Shown: positions 1 to 12,565 of the stretch, piece by piece
How positions within the stretch are numbered: the first letter of the stretch is position 1
How the letters are laid out: the number at the start of each line of letters is the position of its first letter
Assembly: GCA_021904315.1 (NCBI GenBank)
Contig: CM038908.1
Location: forward strand, 12,668,501-12,732,500
Reading direction: 5' to 3'
Length of the DNA: 64,000 nucleotides
Source: Sphagnum magellanicum
Lineage: Eukaryota; Streptophyta; Sphagnopsida; Sphagnales; Sphagnaceae
Program-made: the position numbers and the translations under genes
Notes under the pieces: generated by a model
The model's database searches: none
What the model saw: the letters and a program-made list of their open reading frames with translations, nothing else
What the model was told of the DNA's origin: nothing

Positions 1-880
1 CTCAAGTGCATTAAAAATGAGTTCACACAAAAGCCATTTATTCCAAGTTTTACATCAATGCCCTACTTTTACAAGGTTATTTTAAGGTCATGTTTAGTTC
101 TAGTGTAGGAGACCATGGTTCTAATAGTTCAAACCACACAAGATCATTTGGAGTTTTTTTATTGTTTTGTTGAAGATTTTACATTTTGACACGTTTCTTC
201 CTTTCGTTTTTGTCATTTTTCATATGTTGTCACAAGATTTGTGATTTTTTCCAAACCCTATTTATTGGATGGTTTAAAATATCCTTGAAGCAATGTGAAC
301 ATGAGCCCTCAATACCAAAAATAGAAAACCATGTTTACATAAACGAAAAACCTTATTTTGCCAATTCTAAAATATTTATTCCTTGTACCTCAAGATGTTC
401 CAATAATCACATACAATTTTTTGAGTACCCTTGCCATCTATTCCCTCCTTTAATGGACAAATTCATGGTTCAACATTTTCACAAAATTGCTCATGGACCT
501 ATCAATGATGTGAGGTTTTTGTTAAGTAAATTGTAGTTGGTATAAGGTTGTGGGCTAGTCCATAGAATGGCATGCCCTAAACATTGAAAAATATCACATT
601 TCCTATTGCCACACAATTGCCACGCAAGGACTTCGAAGGTGGTTTTTAAAACAATGTTTCCAATTTGAAGTCAATTATTTATAATTTTGCTTAGTAGATG
701 AAGAAGACAATTGACATTTTGGTTGTAAATCTAATCATGTACACAATGCAAGTATGGCAACTTGTTTAAGCCTTGGGAGGTTTGACGCCCAATTGACATA
801 TCCACTATGATGTATTATAATTTTGTGAATTAACATATGTTCAATGGGTACTTCTTTGAAATGGAAGTAGTTGGTAAAGG
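1..880. other. AT-rich intergenic DNA, no gene recognised
   Basis: AT-rich sequence with short open frames only. A 116-codon frame on the plus strand at 186-536 has no recognisable domain and looks like decayed repeat DNA. No RNA gene or regulatory site could be supported. Confidence 0.5.
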
Positions 881-884
881 TGTG

Positions 885-1700
885 TAACTCACTTGACAAC
901 TTGAGTATAATCTTGAATTGAGTTTTCATTTGAACTTTTAGATCATGAGGGGTTTATAATTCACTTCACCACATGATTATCATCCATTTTGACATTTTGG
1001 GTTCTTATTTGAACTTGATGAATTGCACATGTAAAGGTCCACAACTCACTTAGTAACTTGATTATTAGCCATTATGGCATTTGGGTTCTTATTTGAACTT
1101 GAAAATTCGTATAGGGGTTTATAACTTACTTGGTAACTTGATTAAGATCTTGATACCCTAATTGAATTTTTATTTGAGCTTTCAAAATTGTATAAGGGTC
1201 TACAATTCATTTAACAACATGATTGTCACACATTCTAGGCTTTTGGGTTCTTGTTTGAACTTTTAGAATTGTGTAGGGGTCTAATTCACATAACAACATG
1301 ATTATCAACCATTTTAACCTTTTGGGTTTTTATTTGAATTTGAAAATTTGTGTAGGGGTGTGTGGCTCATTTGGTAACTTGATTATAACCCATTATGGTT
1401 ATTTGGGTATTTATTTGAACTTGAACAATTGTGTGGGAATGTGCAATTCATTTAACAATTTGATTATAACCCATTTTGGCTATTTTGGTATTTATTTGAA
1501 CTTGAACAATTGGGTATGGGTCTATATCGTTCATTTAGCAACTTGATTATAACCTATTCTAGCTATTTTGGTATTGAAATTGAACTTGAAGAAGTTTGTA
1601 AAGGTCTATAGTTCATTTGGCAACATGATTATCATCCATTTTGGTTATTTGGGTATTAGTATGTCCATTTAAAAACCTAATATGTTCATGTTTTATCTTG
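885..1700. repeat. Degenerate tandem array, period about 81 bp
   Basis: A recurring block contains 'gattat(a/c)a(a/c)cCATT', then 'TTTGGGT', 'TATTTGAACTTGAA' and 'GTGTAGGGGT'. The GATTA anchor falls near 974, 1060, 1140, 1221, 1300, 1381, 1462, 1545 and 1627, so spacing is 79-86 bp over about ten copies. The period is often a multiple of three, which explains an 82-codon open frame at 1298-1546 that I do not regard as a gene. More diverged copies may continue to about 2000. Confidence 0.75.
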
Positions 1701-3700
1701 AAACCACCTTGGGAGGTTTGGGTTTGATAATTTTGCAAAGTTTATTGGTTGGTTTACAACCCATGGAAAATTTATTATGGTTTTTTTAAGGCCTATTAAG
1801 GTTCCTGGTGGGTTTATAGCCCTTTTACAAGATTTATTATGATGATTTGAAGTTTTATAATTACTTGTTTGAATTTGAAATTGAATTAGGCATGTTTGCA
1901 ACCTTTTGTTGAACCCATTATTATGTTAAAAACCTTTGTAGTTATTTATTTGAACTTAAAATTAGGCTAGGTAGGTTTGTAGTCTTTTTGGGCTTTTAGA
2001 TGGGCTTTTTTGGTTGGATGGTTATGAAATAAAAATTTTGTGGCTAAAATTAAAAGTTTGTTTTGGAATCCAATGATCAAACACATGAGGTGCAAAAAGT
2101 GATATGGAAATCCAATGAGCAAAATGCATGCAAGTTAGAAAAAATAGTTTTAATGACATAATTTTCCAAATACAATTTTTCTAGTGACATTTTTTCAAGT
2201 GATTAAATGTGCTTAAGTTTAATACTTTAAATGTGAATGTTTATTTTATTTAAAATGGTCAACTTCTTAAAGCTTGATAATTTCATTACAAAGATTCAAA
2301 AATTTGAGTTGGTTGCCTTGCATAGGCAAAAAAACCCTACATGGGACAAGTTACCTTGATAGATTGACGAATTTACATAACTTAACACACTTGTTGTGAT
2401 GTAACCTTAAACCCTAACTCATAACACTTTAGGGTTAAGAGGGGCGTGTTGCAACTTTGGGATGGGGATTAAGGTGAGTGACAACCATGTCAATTATTCA
2501 CATGAACATGTACAAACCAAATAATAAGTTGGTTAATGCATAGTTGGAGCACTTTTAGTGCACAAATGAACCATGGGCATATACAAATTCATAAGACTCA
2601 CCACGATTTGGACTTGGGGAAGCCACCACCTTTTCTTTTATATTATTCTCTATGCCTAGCCATGGGGGTTGCACCCAAATGTCATTTTGTCTCGAGACTT
2701 TTAGCTGGGAGTCTCGAAATTCTCAAAATTGAAACTCCTGTAACTTTGGAGGCCCATAATTTTTTGTGTAAACCTCTGATTGAAGTGAGGTTTAAAGCAA
2801 AGTTGTAGTCCTCATCACGAGCTTTCCAACAATATGTCGCACACCACCTGTGAGCAAGTAAATTAGGGAAAATTTTAACTTTTAATGGTCAGAAATCAAT
2901 TTAGCACTTTGATTCCTTGCCCTTTCTTTTGGCCATAACTTGTGTTTTAAAATATTCAAATGAAACATGTGAGTCCATTTTAAACATTTACATTTCAAAA
3001 TATTTCCAATGGTATAAGAATTTTTTTAATATAATGAGTTTTGACCTTTGAAATTGTTCTTTAAAAATTTGGGATTTCATCGGGACTCCAATTCCGAAAG
3101 TGGGAGTCCATTTGGAAGTGTGTGGTTTCATTCTTTCATATTCCCAGAACATGAAATGTGACTCCCAAGTTTCATTTTCAACCCACACCTTTGCAAGCCC
3201 TTGTCTTGGTCGCAAGCCCAAAGCTACGGTCACAACATCATAAATTACACACTCATAACTATAACCAAATTTTTTAGACTTAACCTTAACCATAACCCTA
3301 ATGATTTGAATGGACCATCCATTGGTGTAATTTCCTTGGACTTTATACCTATGACCATTTTTGTCAAGATGTAAGACACTTAACAAAACTAACTAACAAG
3401 GAGATAATGATAATGAATTTTAAAGACATGGTAATTATGACAAAAGCCTTCACATTTAATGTTTGTGATGTTTTTTTGTTAGGCAAAATGTATATTAACT
3501 ATGAAAGGATAACAAGGTAAAAACTAACGATTTGAAAATGGTTAAAGATTTAAGAATAATCTTAAAGGAAATTAGGACAAAAGTTGAAATAATTCCAAAA
3601 TTATAATTAATACTTTGATGTAAAAACATTATTTTTGTTCAATTGAACATTTATAAAAAAATTCCATCTCCTTTTTCAATCCACAAAGATTACACATTAA
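1701..3700. other. AT-rich repeat DNA, no gene recognised
   Basis: No conserved protein or RNA is visible. The segment around 2680-3390 has a higher-GC texture of diverged dispersed repeats. It contains a 132-codon minus-strand frame (2988-3386) without a recognisable domain, splice context or coding signature. Confidence 0.45.
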
Positions 3701-4060
3701 AATTCAAACCCTAAACCTAGTCCCACACCTTAAAACCTTAAACTCTAATTTTAAACCTTAAAATTTAACTCTTTACCCTAAAACCTTAAAACTTGATTTC
3801 AAACATCAATATTGAATTCAAACCCTAAAACTTAAACCTTAAAAATATAAACACAAACCTTAAAAACTTAACTATAAAATTTCAAATCCTAAACCCCAAA
3901 AACTAAACCATAAAACCTAAATCCTTAAAAGATCAAACATAAACCTCAAAATTAACCCCTAAATTTTCAAATCCTACACCTTAAAATCTCAATTTTTAAA
4001 CCCTAAAAAAAACCAAACAAAAACCTTAAAACCAAAAACTCAAAACCTTAAACTCATAGT
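3700..4060. repeat. Degenerate telomere-like (AAACCCT-type) array
   Basis: About 360 bp are built from variants of AAACCCTAAA and AAACCTTAAA (for example 'AAACCCTAAACCT' near 3708 and 'AAACCCTAAAACTTAAACC' near 3820). They resemble the plant telomere repeat TTTAGGG read on the C-rich strand, but no two adjacent units are perfect. This is best read as an old, mutated interstitial telomeric tract. Confidence 0.6.
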
Positions 4061-6159
4061 GTATAACCCCCATTAGCCCGTAGGTCATATAACAATGTAA
4101 CCTACATAACCTATAAGAGCATATAGCCTAATATCACCCAATAACCTATATAACCATAATCCCTTAACCCCTAGTATACAACCCCATAATCCTCTTAGGT
4201 CTCCCTCAATCCCAATATAGCACCATATAGCACCTATATCATAGATTATAGGTGGGCAACCCATAGGCTGAAAGAAAGAAAACAAAACAAAACAAATTCG
4301 TTAAAAGGGAGTTGATCTTGGGTTTTCAAAGTTTGGTTCATTATTGCAAGACTTTGTGGACAACAACATCTATTTTGTAGGAAATAGGTCTCATATATAG
4401 GTAGGTAGGTAGGTAGAAAAATAGGTAACTACAAGGTAAGTAGATGGTTTATACATAGGTAATGGCTGTTTTTACCCATCTACCTACTAACAACCTGCTT
4501 GTGGGGTTGTTAAGTAAATAGGGAGTTAAAAAAAAGGCACTTCAGCTAACCACCATGGTTAAGTAGCAAACTGAAACCCGACAGAAAACTGTTTCCTGAC
4601 CACTTATCATCCATGCTTCATGGTGCACTGGTGGGTGCTGGCTCACAGTGGCTGCCATGAGGCACCAGATGAGAGAGTCCGAAGTCAGGCCCCACAGAGG
4701 GACTTTAAGAAAAAATTGTAATAAAAAAAAGGGAGGAAAAAAATTTCAAGGCCCCGAGCCTTTGTCATGTTGAATCAATTGATCCAAGTGTGTTTGTTTT
4801 AAGTTATATATTTTAGTGATTGAAGAAGGATGGACCAAACCAGTTTTTGTGATACATCCCGCCAAAATAACCTCCAACCCGATAACCAAGATCTGACATT
4901 TTCTTTGTCAATACACACACCATTTCCTCGGGGAAGGAAAAAAAAATTAGCCAATGGAACTTGAGTTTAGGGGGGTGTTTTGAGTCTGAATCTGACAAAA
5001 TCTGATCTTTTACTTTATGCCAAGAAATAGCGGCAACAAATGGGTAGTCAATGGCCGTTTTTTAGTAGAGTACCAAGCTCTGAGCAGGGCATTACCCGAT
5101 GTAAAGCTCTGGCAGGAAAAAAGATGTTCAGACATTTTGAAAAAACGAACCAAATGCCAACCTCTCTAGGAAAGGAAAAATTTCACTAAATTTTTTCTGC
5201 CAGTGCTTTATTTATGTCATATTGAAGCGGATTGTTCCACCCAGGAACAATAGACACCATTTCATGAACTCGTAATGGGTTCTACCAAGGCCCATTGTAG
5301 AGTGTAAACCAGTGTTCCTCACATCATAAGTACTCCGATTTGTCGCCTGATTCACATCAAAAGTGGAACTCACAGAAGCTGAAAGTGAAAACCTAAGGAA
5401 AACCCTAAGGAAGTAGGTGAATAAAACACCAAACCCAATCATGGAGCTTTAATTCGACCACTTTTGGGACGTTAGAGTTTTTCCTAAAGTCACCCTATCT
5501 TTGGCCATCCTTCCCCCCCCTCCCCCCCCAAACCCCTTTTTCAATGCTACCCATAACTCAAAGAAATTTTATTCAATGTGGGTATGAAATGCTGAAACCC
5601 AGCATTTAATTCACAAGTAGCTGTAGACGAAGGAGCAGCTGAAGGCGCTCAGGAAAAAGGAAAGACAGAATGAAACTCAAGTTACCGCAAAAATTGATTG
5701 TTTTTTGATTTTCACGCCAGTTGAATGCTAATGTACTTTTTTTTGCTGGTTTTTTCTGAATCTCATCCTGTTTATTACCAAACTCAGGGTTTTGGTGCTG
5801 TGTTTTTTCCTTACTTTATGGATAACTCTATTATTGTAGACCACTTTTCTTTCCTTTCCTTTCTTTTAAATTGTGGTTTCCACCTAGTTCCTTAATAAAA
5901 AAAATGGGGGAAAAGTGAAGAAGAAAACCCACCACCATGGCACTGAACTAGTTCTGTGATTCATACTATGATACAATTCCCTGAAAATCATTTGTCACAC
6001 ATTTGGGACATTCGGATTTGTTTTGAGACACAACTTTTTAGGAGTTTGCAGTTCTTTGCAAATTATATGTGTCGTGTTGTTTACACCTGGATATCCCACC
6101 CAGCCACCCACCCACTGCCTTAAAATCTTACTTAAGCCGTTGAGGTTTGTTATGGGGAA
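4061..6159. other. Intergenic DNA with GGTA microsatellite and dispersed repeat
   Basis: This contains an A/T/C-rich low-complexity tract (4070-4280), a (GGTA)n microsatellite at 4398-4415, a repeat block at about 4395-4660 related to 6680-6870, and a C-run at 5513-5529. A 76-codon minus-strand frame (5212-5442) starts with a hydrophobic stretch beginning MIGFGVLFTYFLRVFLRF. It matches no family I recognise, and I do not call it a gene. Confidence 0.4.
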
Positions 6160-6336
6160 ATGATTGTGTCCAGTTATCATCACTCTCTTTTGCATCAAAA
6201 CACAAACTTGTCGTCAACTATGATTGTGTCCAGTTATCATCACTCTCTTTTGCCTCAAAACACAAACTTGTCGTCAACTATGATTGTGTCCACTTATCAT
6301 CACTCTCTTTTGCATCAAAACACAAACTTGTCGTCA
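6160..6336. repeat. Exact 60-bp tandem triplication
   Basis: Three head-to-tail copies of a 60-bp unit begin at 6160, 6220 and 6280. Copies differ at only one or two positions, and the third diverges after about 56 bp. Because 60 is a multiple of three, the array stays open in two frames and yields 20-residue repeats. Near identity means recent expansion. Confidence 0.9.
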
Positions 6337-7456
6337 TTATAGTTGACGATCAACTTTGTTTTTGCTGATTGAGTCACACACCCAAAGAGCAACAAAACCT
6401 AAACACAAACTTTGTCACCATTATAGTTTTGACAACCTTTTTTTCGCTTTTTGCCAATTGAGTGACACTCAAAAAGAGTTGTTAAAAAACTCAAATCCAA
6501 TCAACTTCAGAAGAGGACACTAACACAACCTGAGTTACCTACATGCAACTTTGGTAACCTATCTCGTAGACCCTCCTACTTCTCTACCTCACACAACCTA
6601 GGTAACCAATGTCTGCAGGTAGATAAGTAGGGAATATTAGTGCCTACATATGTAGGTATGTAAATAGGGAAGCCACTTGGTGACTACTAGGTAGGTAGGT
6701 AGGTAGATACATGTGGATGGCTAGTACTTAGCTAACCATGGTGGTTAGCTATGAAACATGAATGCAACAGAAAAGTTTTTTTCTGTCCCCATACCCTCAT
6801 CCATCCTGCACGATGTGCTGGTAGGTGCGGGTTCACTCTGGGTTGTTAGTTTGTTAGCTCTGCCCAACACAGATATGTTTGCATCAATATATATGCTCAA
6901 AAGACATAAAACTCTTGTGAGAATCTCCATACTCACAATCGAGAAAGCCAGAACCAGGTTGGAAACTTTTCCTTGAGAGCAAAAAGAAAGACTTCCAGAT
7001 AAAGGACCGAAGAACCCAGAAGAAGAAAAGCACTGAAGAGTCTAAACTCAAAGGAAGAACAACACAACTAGCAGTTTGAACAGTTTGGACATGTATGATC
7101 ATGCTGCAAAAGACAACCCAATTATCCCATTCTGTGTCTGTCAGTAAAATGAAACTTGAATTTCATCTGGAAACAAGTCAATATATGGCTCGTGTCTTGA
7201 TCACATGGGTAAACAATCTGTTGAAAAGTTCATCTTCTTGACCTTCCTTTTGGCTCCTAAAAAGTTATCTTTAGGATGATCCAGCCTTAACATAGTGCAC
7301 CACAATGAAAGAGGATGAAATGACAACCCTGACAACTAAATCTATACATGGTTTTCTATTCTTTTCAAATCTCCTGCAGTACCTTCATTAAGGGTGCCGA
7401 CCTATGAACCAAAATGCGCATACAATGACCACCTTTTAAATCTGTACTTGACTACA
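6337..7456. other. Intergenic DNA and 3' flank of the PTOX gene
   Basis: No gene is supported. 6590-6720 holds GGTA/TAGG-rich repeats with a (GTAG)n run at 6688-6705. About 6680-6870 is related to 4395-4660 (shared 'GCTAACCA', 'CATGGTTAG' and 'CATCC...GTGCTGGT' blocks). 7100-7456 lies just downstream of the PTOX stop codon and probably contains its 3' UTR and poly(A) region. Confidence 0.4.
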
Positions 7457-10400
7457 TCAGCTTGGCAAATGGTCAAGTTTCACCTCAATGCCCTTCTTGT
7501 GAGTTCTGTCGGCAAATGAGCTTGATGTAATTGCGCACTCAATGATGCCTGCACATTCTGCTGGTGGGAGAATGACAATCTTCTCCTGAACTAGTTCCGT
7601 GTCTGGGATCACCTTGGGTGGAGGAGTGGATTGAACCAAACTGTGTGGTGACCGCAGATTGCCACGTGTCTGGCAAGCTAACATTGTCTTGCAATGTTGG
7701 GCTTCGTCTTCACGGATGTTTACAAACACGTCATATAAGTTGTCTGCAGCCAAAATTTATTGGAAAGTTTTGAAAATGTTTCCTCCCTCTTTTGTTCAAA
7801 TAATCAAACAAGAGGGGTATTGAATTACAATTATCTGTAATTCTTGACAGGCTGGTGATAGCAGAGCCCATAATGGTAATCAGGATATTTCCTAAACATA
7901 ATGAATGCCAATCTGAGACTCTACAACCAAATCGAATGGATTTGGGAAGCATTTCATTAGAGCTTTCCAGTCAATTTTCAGCAGACGCTGATCCTTGTGA
8001 TTTCTGTACCCTTGACTGCATTTCTTCACATAATATTATTCTGACAGAAAGATTCCTGCAAATCCTAAAATATCAATCTGATGTAATATGGGAATCGAAA
8101 ACTCTTACCAACTTTTGGGCGTCTTGAGTTTGGCAGTCGGTCAGTTTGAAACTCATCTGCAAAATATCATAAAAACCTTGAGAATGAAAGGAAAATGTTC
8201 ACATCAACACAATATATAGTGCCTGAAAATAAGTTAACAAACATCAGATAGCTGTAACTTTCATAATAGTTAGTAATTCATTGCCTGGGCAGGAACTCTC
8301 CTTGATCATTAAGACTTCAGAAAAGGATGACTGGGTCATCTTTTAAAACTCTGAGAAACTGACTTCCAAAATAACTAGCTGGTGCAAACTGTCAATCACT
8401 GATCACTGTACAGATTGAGATTGAAACAATAACCAAAACTCTATCCCTGAATCCTATCATCAATAATGAACTTCTCTGGCCCTACAGCACTTTCAGGTGG
8501 GGTAGTTTATGCAGACTTACCAAACATGTAGAGGTCCCCTTCTGTATAATATTTCACTGCTACTTCTGGTGCAGGTAATTTCTTGAGCTCCTCTTCAAAA
8601 CACAAATTGAAACCAAAATCAAAACTATTGTGGAGATGGGTCAATATTCACCAAAGAAAAGAGCCCTTGCAGTTCTAGCTTAAGCAGGAGACCAAAATTG
8701 CTTCTTTATTATGAGTGGTTCATGTTTCTGGACCAAAAACAGAAGAAACAAAATGGTATCTTAATGATCATTCTTGGATTGGTCTTGAACTCTTGAACTC
8801 CTTGGCTACCAGCACAAAAAATAACATAGGCCACTATGACACTGGATCCCAGCAGCATGCCTACTCCTGTGCTGGACAAACTATACTATTTCTGAACATA
8901 GACCTAAGAATGAGGTTTCGAGGGTATCCCTAGAAAGTCCTATTGAAAGCTTACCACCATGTTGCTTTATGAAATCGTCATATGAATGGAATGCATGTTT
9001 CTCCACACACTCTGAGAAATGATCTGCCAACATTTTCATATCACAATGACTAATCACTGTCAGACCACTGGACAAGGAAACTGAGAAAGAAACAGAAAAA
9101 ACTTCAAAGATGCTGACTACCCTACAAAAAGGGGGAAAAATATACCAATGGCTACTGGATAAGAAGTTGCTCAAACCAGAATGGAGGGAGTGAAAAAAAT
9201 CTCACATGCCATTCGGGGACTGATCAAATACATGAACACAGTCATGAAGTAATAAGCAACCGCTATATGTTGTGCAAGAAATCGATCCACCCATCTTTCA
9301 TCTCCACCCAATGCCTGTATCAGTGGGATGATAGTGAGTTCTCCTAGACATTTGCAGCTATGTGAGGTGAGGTTGGATTCTTGAACCAAACAAGCTGCTT
9401 GATAAATGTCCAGTTATCATGCTGACTTGCCAGGGTTCCAGAGAGTATTCTTCTTTGTCATAATGTAGAAAAACAATCCTCTTGGCTGCATATGCTAACA
9501 ATGAATGAGAATCACAATCATAGACCAACACTCCACATCGACAAAGAAGACAAGGTATTCCCAACCTCCATAGTCAAGAGGTGATGCAGTTCATTCCAGC
9601 TCTCTGCAAAATGAACTTTCAAGTAGTCTGCACGCCTCCACCAGCCAAAGCTCTCGTACATATGCAGCACGGACACAAAGGCTACAACATGCCCCACCAG
9701 TCAAAGGCTTCAGAAGAACAGACTTCAAAGGTGAATCTTCAAAACTCAAAACCGGTGCCTATCTGCATGGCATCTCTGGAAGCCGGCTACCCGCTCAACA
9801 TCACCTCACATTGGTTGACATTACATTTGCAACATTCAAGGTTAGCAGGTCATTGGATGCCAATGCAGGAATGGAAAAGGAAAATTTATACCTAGTTATG
9901 ACAGACTTAAAGCATGTTCACAAATTGGCAACATACCACAATAATTACTCTTAAAATTAGTTTGCCATGAGCCCCACCAAAACTGTCCCTCACTAATGAA
10001 TGAGACAGCTAAAAGTTTCAGCCCATTTGTATATGTATCTGCCAAGTTACTAGTCATCTTCATATCAGATAGTTGAGTTATCACACAACTTACCAAAGTA
10101 GGGAACCCTTGCAATTGTTTCCAGCACATAGAAACGAGCATAAGCACGCTGTGCATAAAAAGCATCCAGCACCATGATTACAGCCTCCTGCAATTAATCA
10201 AAGTCTTTTATAAAAAAATCTACAAAGAAAGACCAATTTGCACAGAAATTTGCAAGTGAGACCAGATATATGCCTGAACTTAGTACACTGTGTTATTGTT
10301 AGCCCTCACAAGGAACTTGCTGGTTTTTTGTCACCATGAAACCCAAACTTAAACCCCAAATTTCAAGGACCAATGACAGCTTACAGTCGCAAGCACATTG

Positions 10401-11757
10401 AAAGCTTTCTCCACAGGGATGATCCACTTCTCAAGCCCCTTTGCAGGAAGCTCTGCATCATCTGCACTTGACTCAAACCCATCCTCCTCCACTACTCTTG
10501 CCTCCACCTTGCTCTTTGCCCTACACCTAAACAATCAACACGAGCCTTTTATAAAATGGGATCTATAACCCACTCATTGAAAGACACAGCAGCAGCAGCA
10601 ACTCCAGATTTGCCATTTCTCCATCCAAAAAACCCGTCAATCAATTTCAGTAGTTAGAAACATGTCAGGCATCACTACCTTATGGATTTAGGGCCCTGTG
10701 GCAGCTGCAGCCCATATCATAGGGTTTCTCCAACGCATACTTCGTTGTTCCCATCCCGACTCACATTCGGACTATAACAACCCTCATTACACCAACTGCC
10801 ACATAGTTGTTTTTGTACAAAAAATTGCAATTCTCACATTCCCAAAACAATATGCATTTTGTAGAATGAGCAGTATCATCAACCACCCTTGACCAGGATG
10901 CTTGGCCTGCTTCAAAAGCCAAGCTCCCCGCTTTGATCTATCATCTATCATTTCATAAGCTCTTTTCTAGTTCAGGGACAAGAATTTACAATCTCTCAGG
11001 CACACTTTACTGGACATAGTCTAGCCCTAAACTGTTTGAGGTTTTGGGCAAAGCCCACCCTCATGCGACAAGCTCCTCTTGTGTCCTAAATGAGCCTTCC
11101 TGTTGCCTTCCTTTTCCATTACTCCTATAGCAATGATCTTCTTCAGCTGGTGTTGTAGCCAAGCATTTTGCTTTGCTTTGCTACCCCGTGAGACCATTGC
11201 AATCTACAGAAATGCTGGCCAGATGTGAACTCGTGTGCCATAAGACATTGTAGAATGTCCAAAATTTTACAAAGAAGAAAATCAAGGGTTTGTTTTCTGA
11301 GTTTTTTGCTGCTCCTCAGAAAACAGGTTGTGCTTCTGCAAACTGAGAGACACTTATTTTTCCACATGTGTGTGTGTTCTGGAGCTTCTTCTTCTTTACT
11401 CAGAAACATCAAGTTCTTTGTTCTTTCTCTCTATGTCGAGCAATTTGAGCTCGGATATGGTTACCTGCTAGAGGAAGATAAGCGTTTGTGTCGACAGAAT
11501 GGGCCAATTGGAGTGACAATACTACTGTGAGCAACAACATACTGCCTCCAACTCCTTCGCAATCTTCCAGAAGCAGCGGCGGCGGCGACAACAAAGCGGA
11601 GATGCGTCTCCACGCATACTCCCGTCGCCGCAACTTCCATGCTTGTTGCAAGTTCAGCATACTCTTTGCTTGCTACTGCTGCTGTTGTTGTTCTCGCTGG
11701 TCTGTTGTTGAATAACAACCCGGCGCTGGATGACATACTCGCCAGACTCCACGACAT
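7457..11757 (-). CDS. PTOX: Plastid terminal oxidase (plastoquinol oxidase, IMMUTANS-type), complete 9-exon gene
   Basis: Di-iron plastoquinol:oxygen oxidoreductase on the stromal face of thylakoids, supporting carotenoid desaturation and chlororespiration. Coding exons on the minus strand: 11757-11465, 10526-10385, 10187-10094, 9681-9566, 9314-9206, 9023-8955, 8592-8521, 8156-8109 and 7743-7457. All introns are GT-AG, and the sum is 1,230 nt (409 aa plus stop). Residues 1 to about 97 are Ser/Ala/Arg-rich, as in a transit peptide. Iron-ligand motifs are present: Glu168 in LETIARVPYF, E207xxH210 in ESWNELHH, Glu256 in HFSECVE, and E328xxH331 in REDEAQH. The eighth exon encodes 16 residues, matching the small PTOX-specific exon known from Arabidopsis, which also has nine exons. 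The start is the first ATG of the exon that supplies the transit peptide. The exon 2 acceptor could lie 6 nt further in (10520). The protein is longer than Arabidopsis IMMUTANS (about 350 aa), mostly at the N terminus and C-terminal tail. Confidence 0.95.
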
Positions 11758-12350
11758 ATTGCGAGCGACCGAAAGAAAGAAAGAACAAAATCACAACAAG
11801 TCTGAAACTGGAACAAGAGGAGGAGAAACACTGGACAGATCCCTGGCAAGAAAAACAAGCGTTTGTTGCAAAATAGAAGACAAAGGGAGACACGCAACAA
11901 CAACAACGAAAGAAAACCGCAACAGATCCTGCGCAAGAAGAAGAAGATTTGGAGTATCTTCTTCGCATTCCGCAACCGCGGATTGATCTTCTTGAGACAA
12001 CCGCGGGCGCAAAGCGTCTCGTCGCACGCTCGACCATCCGACTTCTGCATCTGACGACGGTTGCGTCGACAATTCATCTCCTGGGGCCCGCCCGGATCAT
12101 GCTTGCTGTCGCGCATTTCGTGCGCTCGCTGCGCGAGCAATAAGGTCGTCGTCATCATCCTTGCGGCGCATTTCTCTAACAATGCGCCACCAAACCTCCT
12201 TGTCGCAGCAAAATATTCAAGGTTTGTCCATCGCTCTTCAGATCCGCGGCGCCTTTTGCTTCGCATCAGCAATAGATCGTTACAATTCTCGGAAATCTTA
12301 ATTTGCAAAATCGCATCCCCAGGACGAAAAACCTGACAACACATCCAACA
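11758..12350 (-). promoter_or_regulatory. GC-rich upstream leader/promoter region of PTOX
   Basis: Immediately upstream of the PTOX start, the sequence becomes clearly GC-richer and purine/pyrimidine-skewed (GAAAGAAAG, AACAACAACAACG, clustered CG dinucleotides at 12000-12260). Several overlapping frames stay open here, including a 223-codon minus-strand frame, but they are Arg/Cys/Leu-rich with no domain. I read the segment as 5' UTR and promoter. No TATA box or transcription start can be fixed by eye. Confidence 0.45.
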
Positions 12351-12377
12351 TTTACTTCACTGCAACAAAAAAGTTTG

Positions 12378-12565
12378 TCGCAGAATACAGATGATGAAGG
12401 GACAAAGCAGAAGTGGAGGCAGAAAGACAGAAATGGCAGAAAACGAATGAGGCCCAAAGCAGAAGTGGAGGCACAAAGAAAGAAATTGCAGAAGACAGAT
12501 GAGGAACAAAACAAGAGTGAAGACAGACAAAGAAGTTGTTGCAGAAAACAGATGGACGGACAAAC
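12378..12565. repeat. Short tandem repeat, period about 53 bp, 3-4 copies
   Basis: The phrase GCAGAA(A/T/G)ACAGATGA recurs at 12380, 12436, 12488 and 12541, with 'AAAGCAGAAGTGGAGGCA' between. Spacing is 56, 52 and 53 bp. Copies are diverged. The frames it opens on both strands (Lys/Arg/Gln-rich on plus, Cys/Phe-rich on minus) are products of the repeat and not genes. Confidence 0.65.

Noticed and set aside
1298-1546. 82-codon plus-strand frame
   Set aside because: Open only because the 81-bp tandem unit is a multiple of three.
2988-3386. 132-codon minus-strand frame
   Set aside because: No recognisable domain or splice context; lies in diverged dispersed-repeat DNA.
11673-12344. 223-codon minus-strand frame upstream of PTOX
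   Set aside because: Low-complexity Arg/Cys/Leu/Phe composition and overlap with several other open frames on both strands; explained by GC-rich leader DNA. The real transit-peptide exon uses another frame (11757-11465) and splices in phase.
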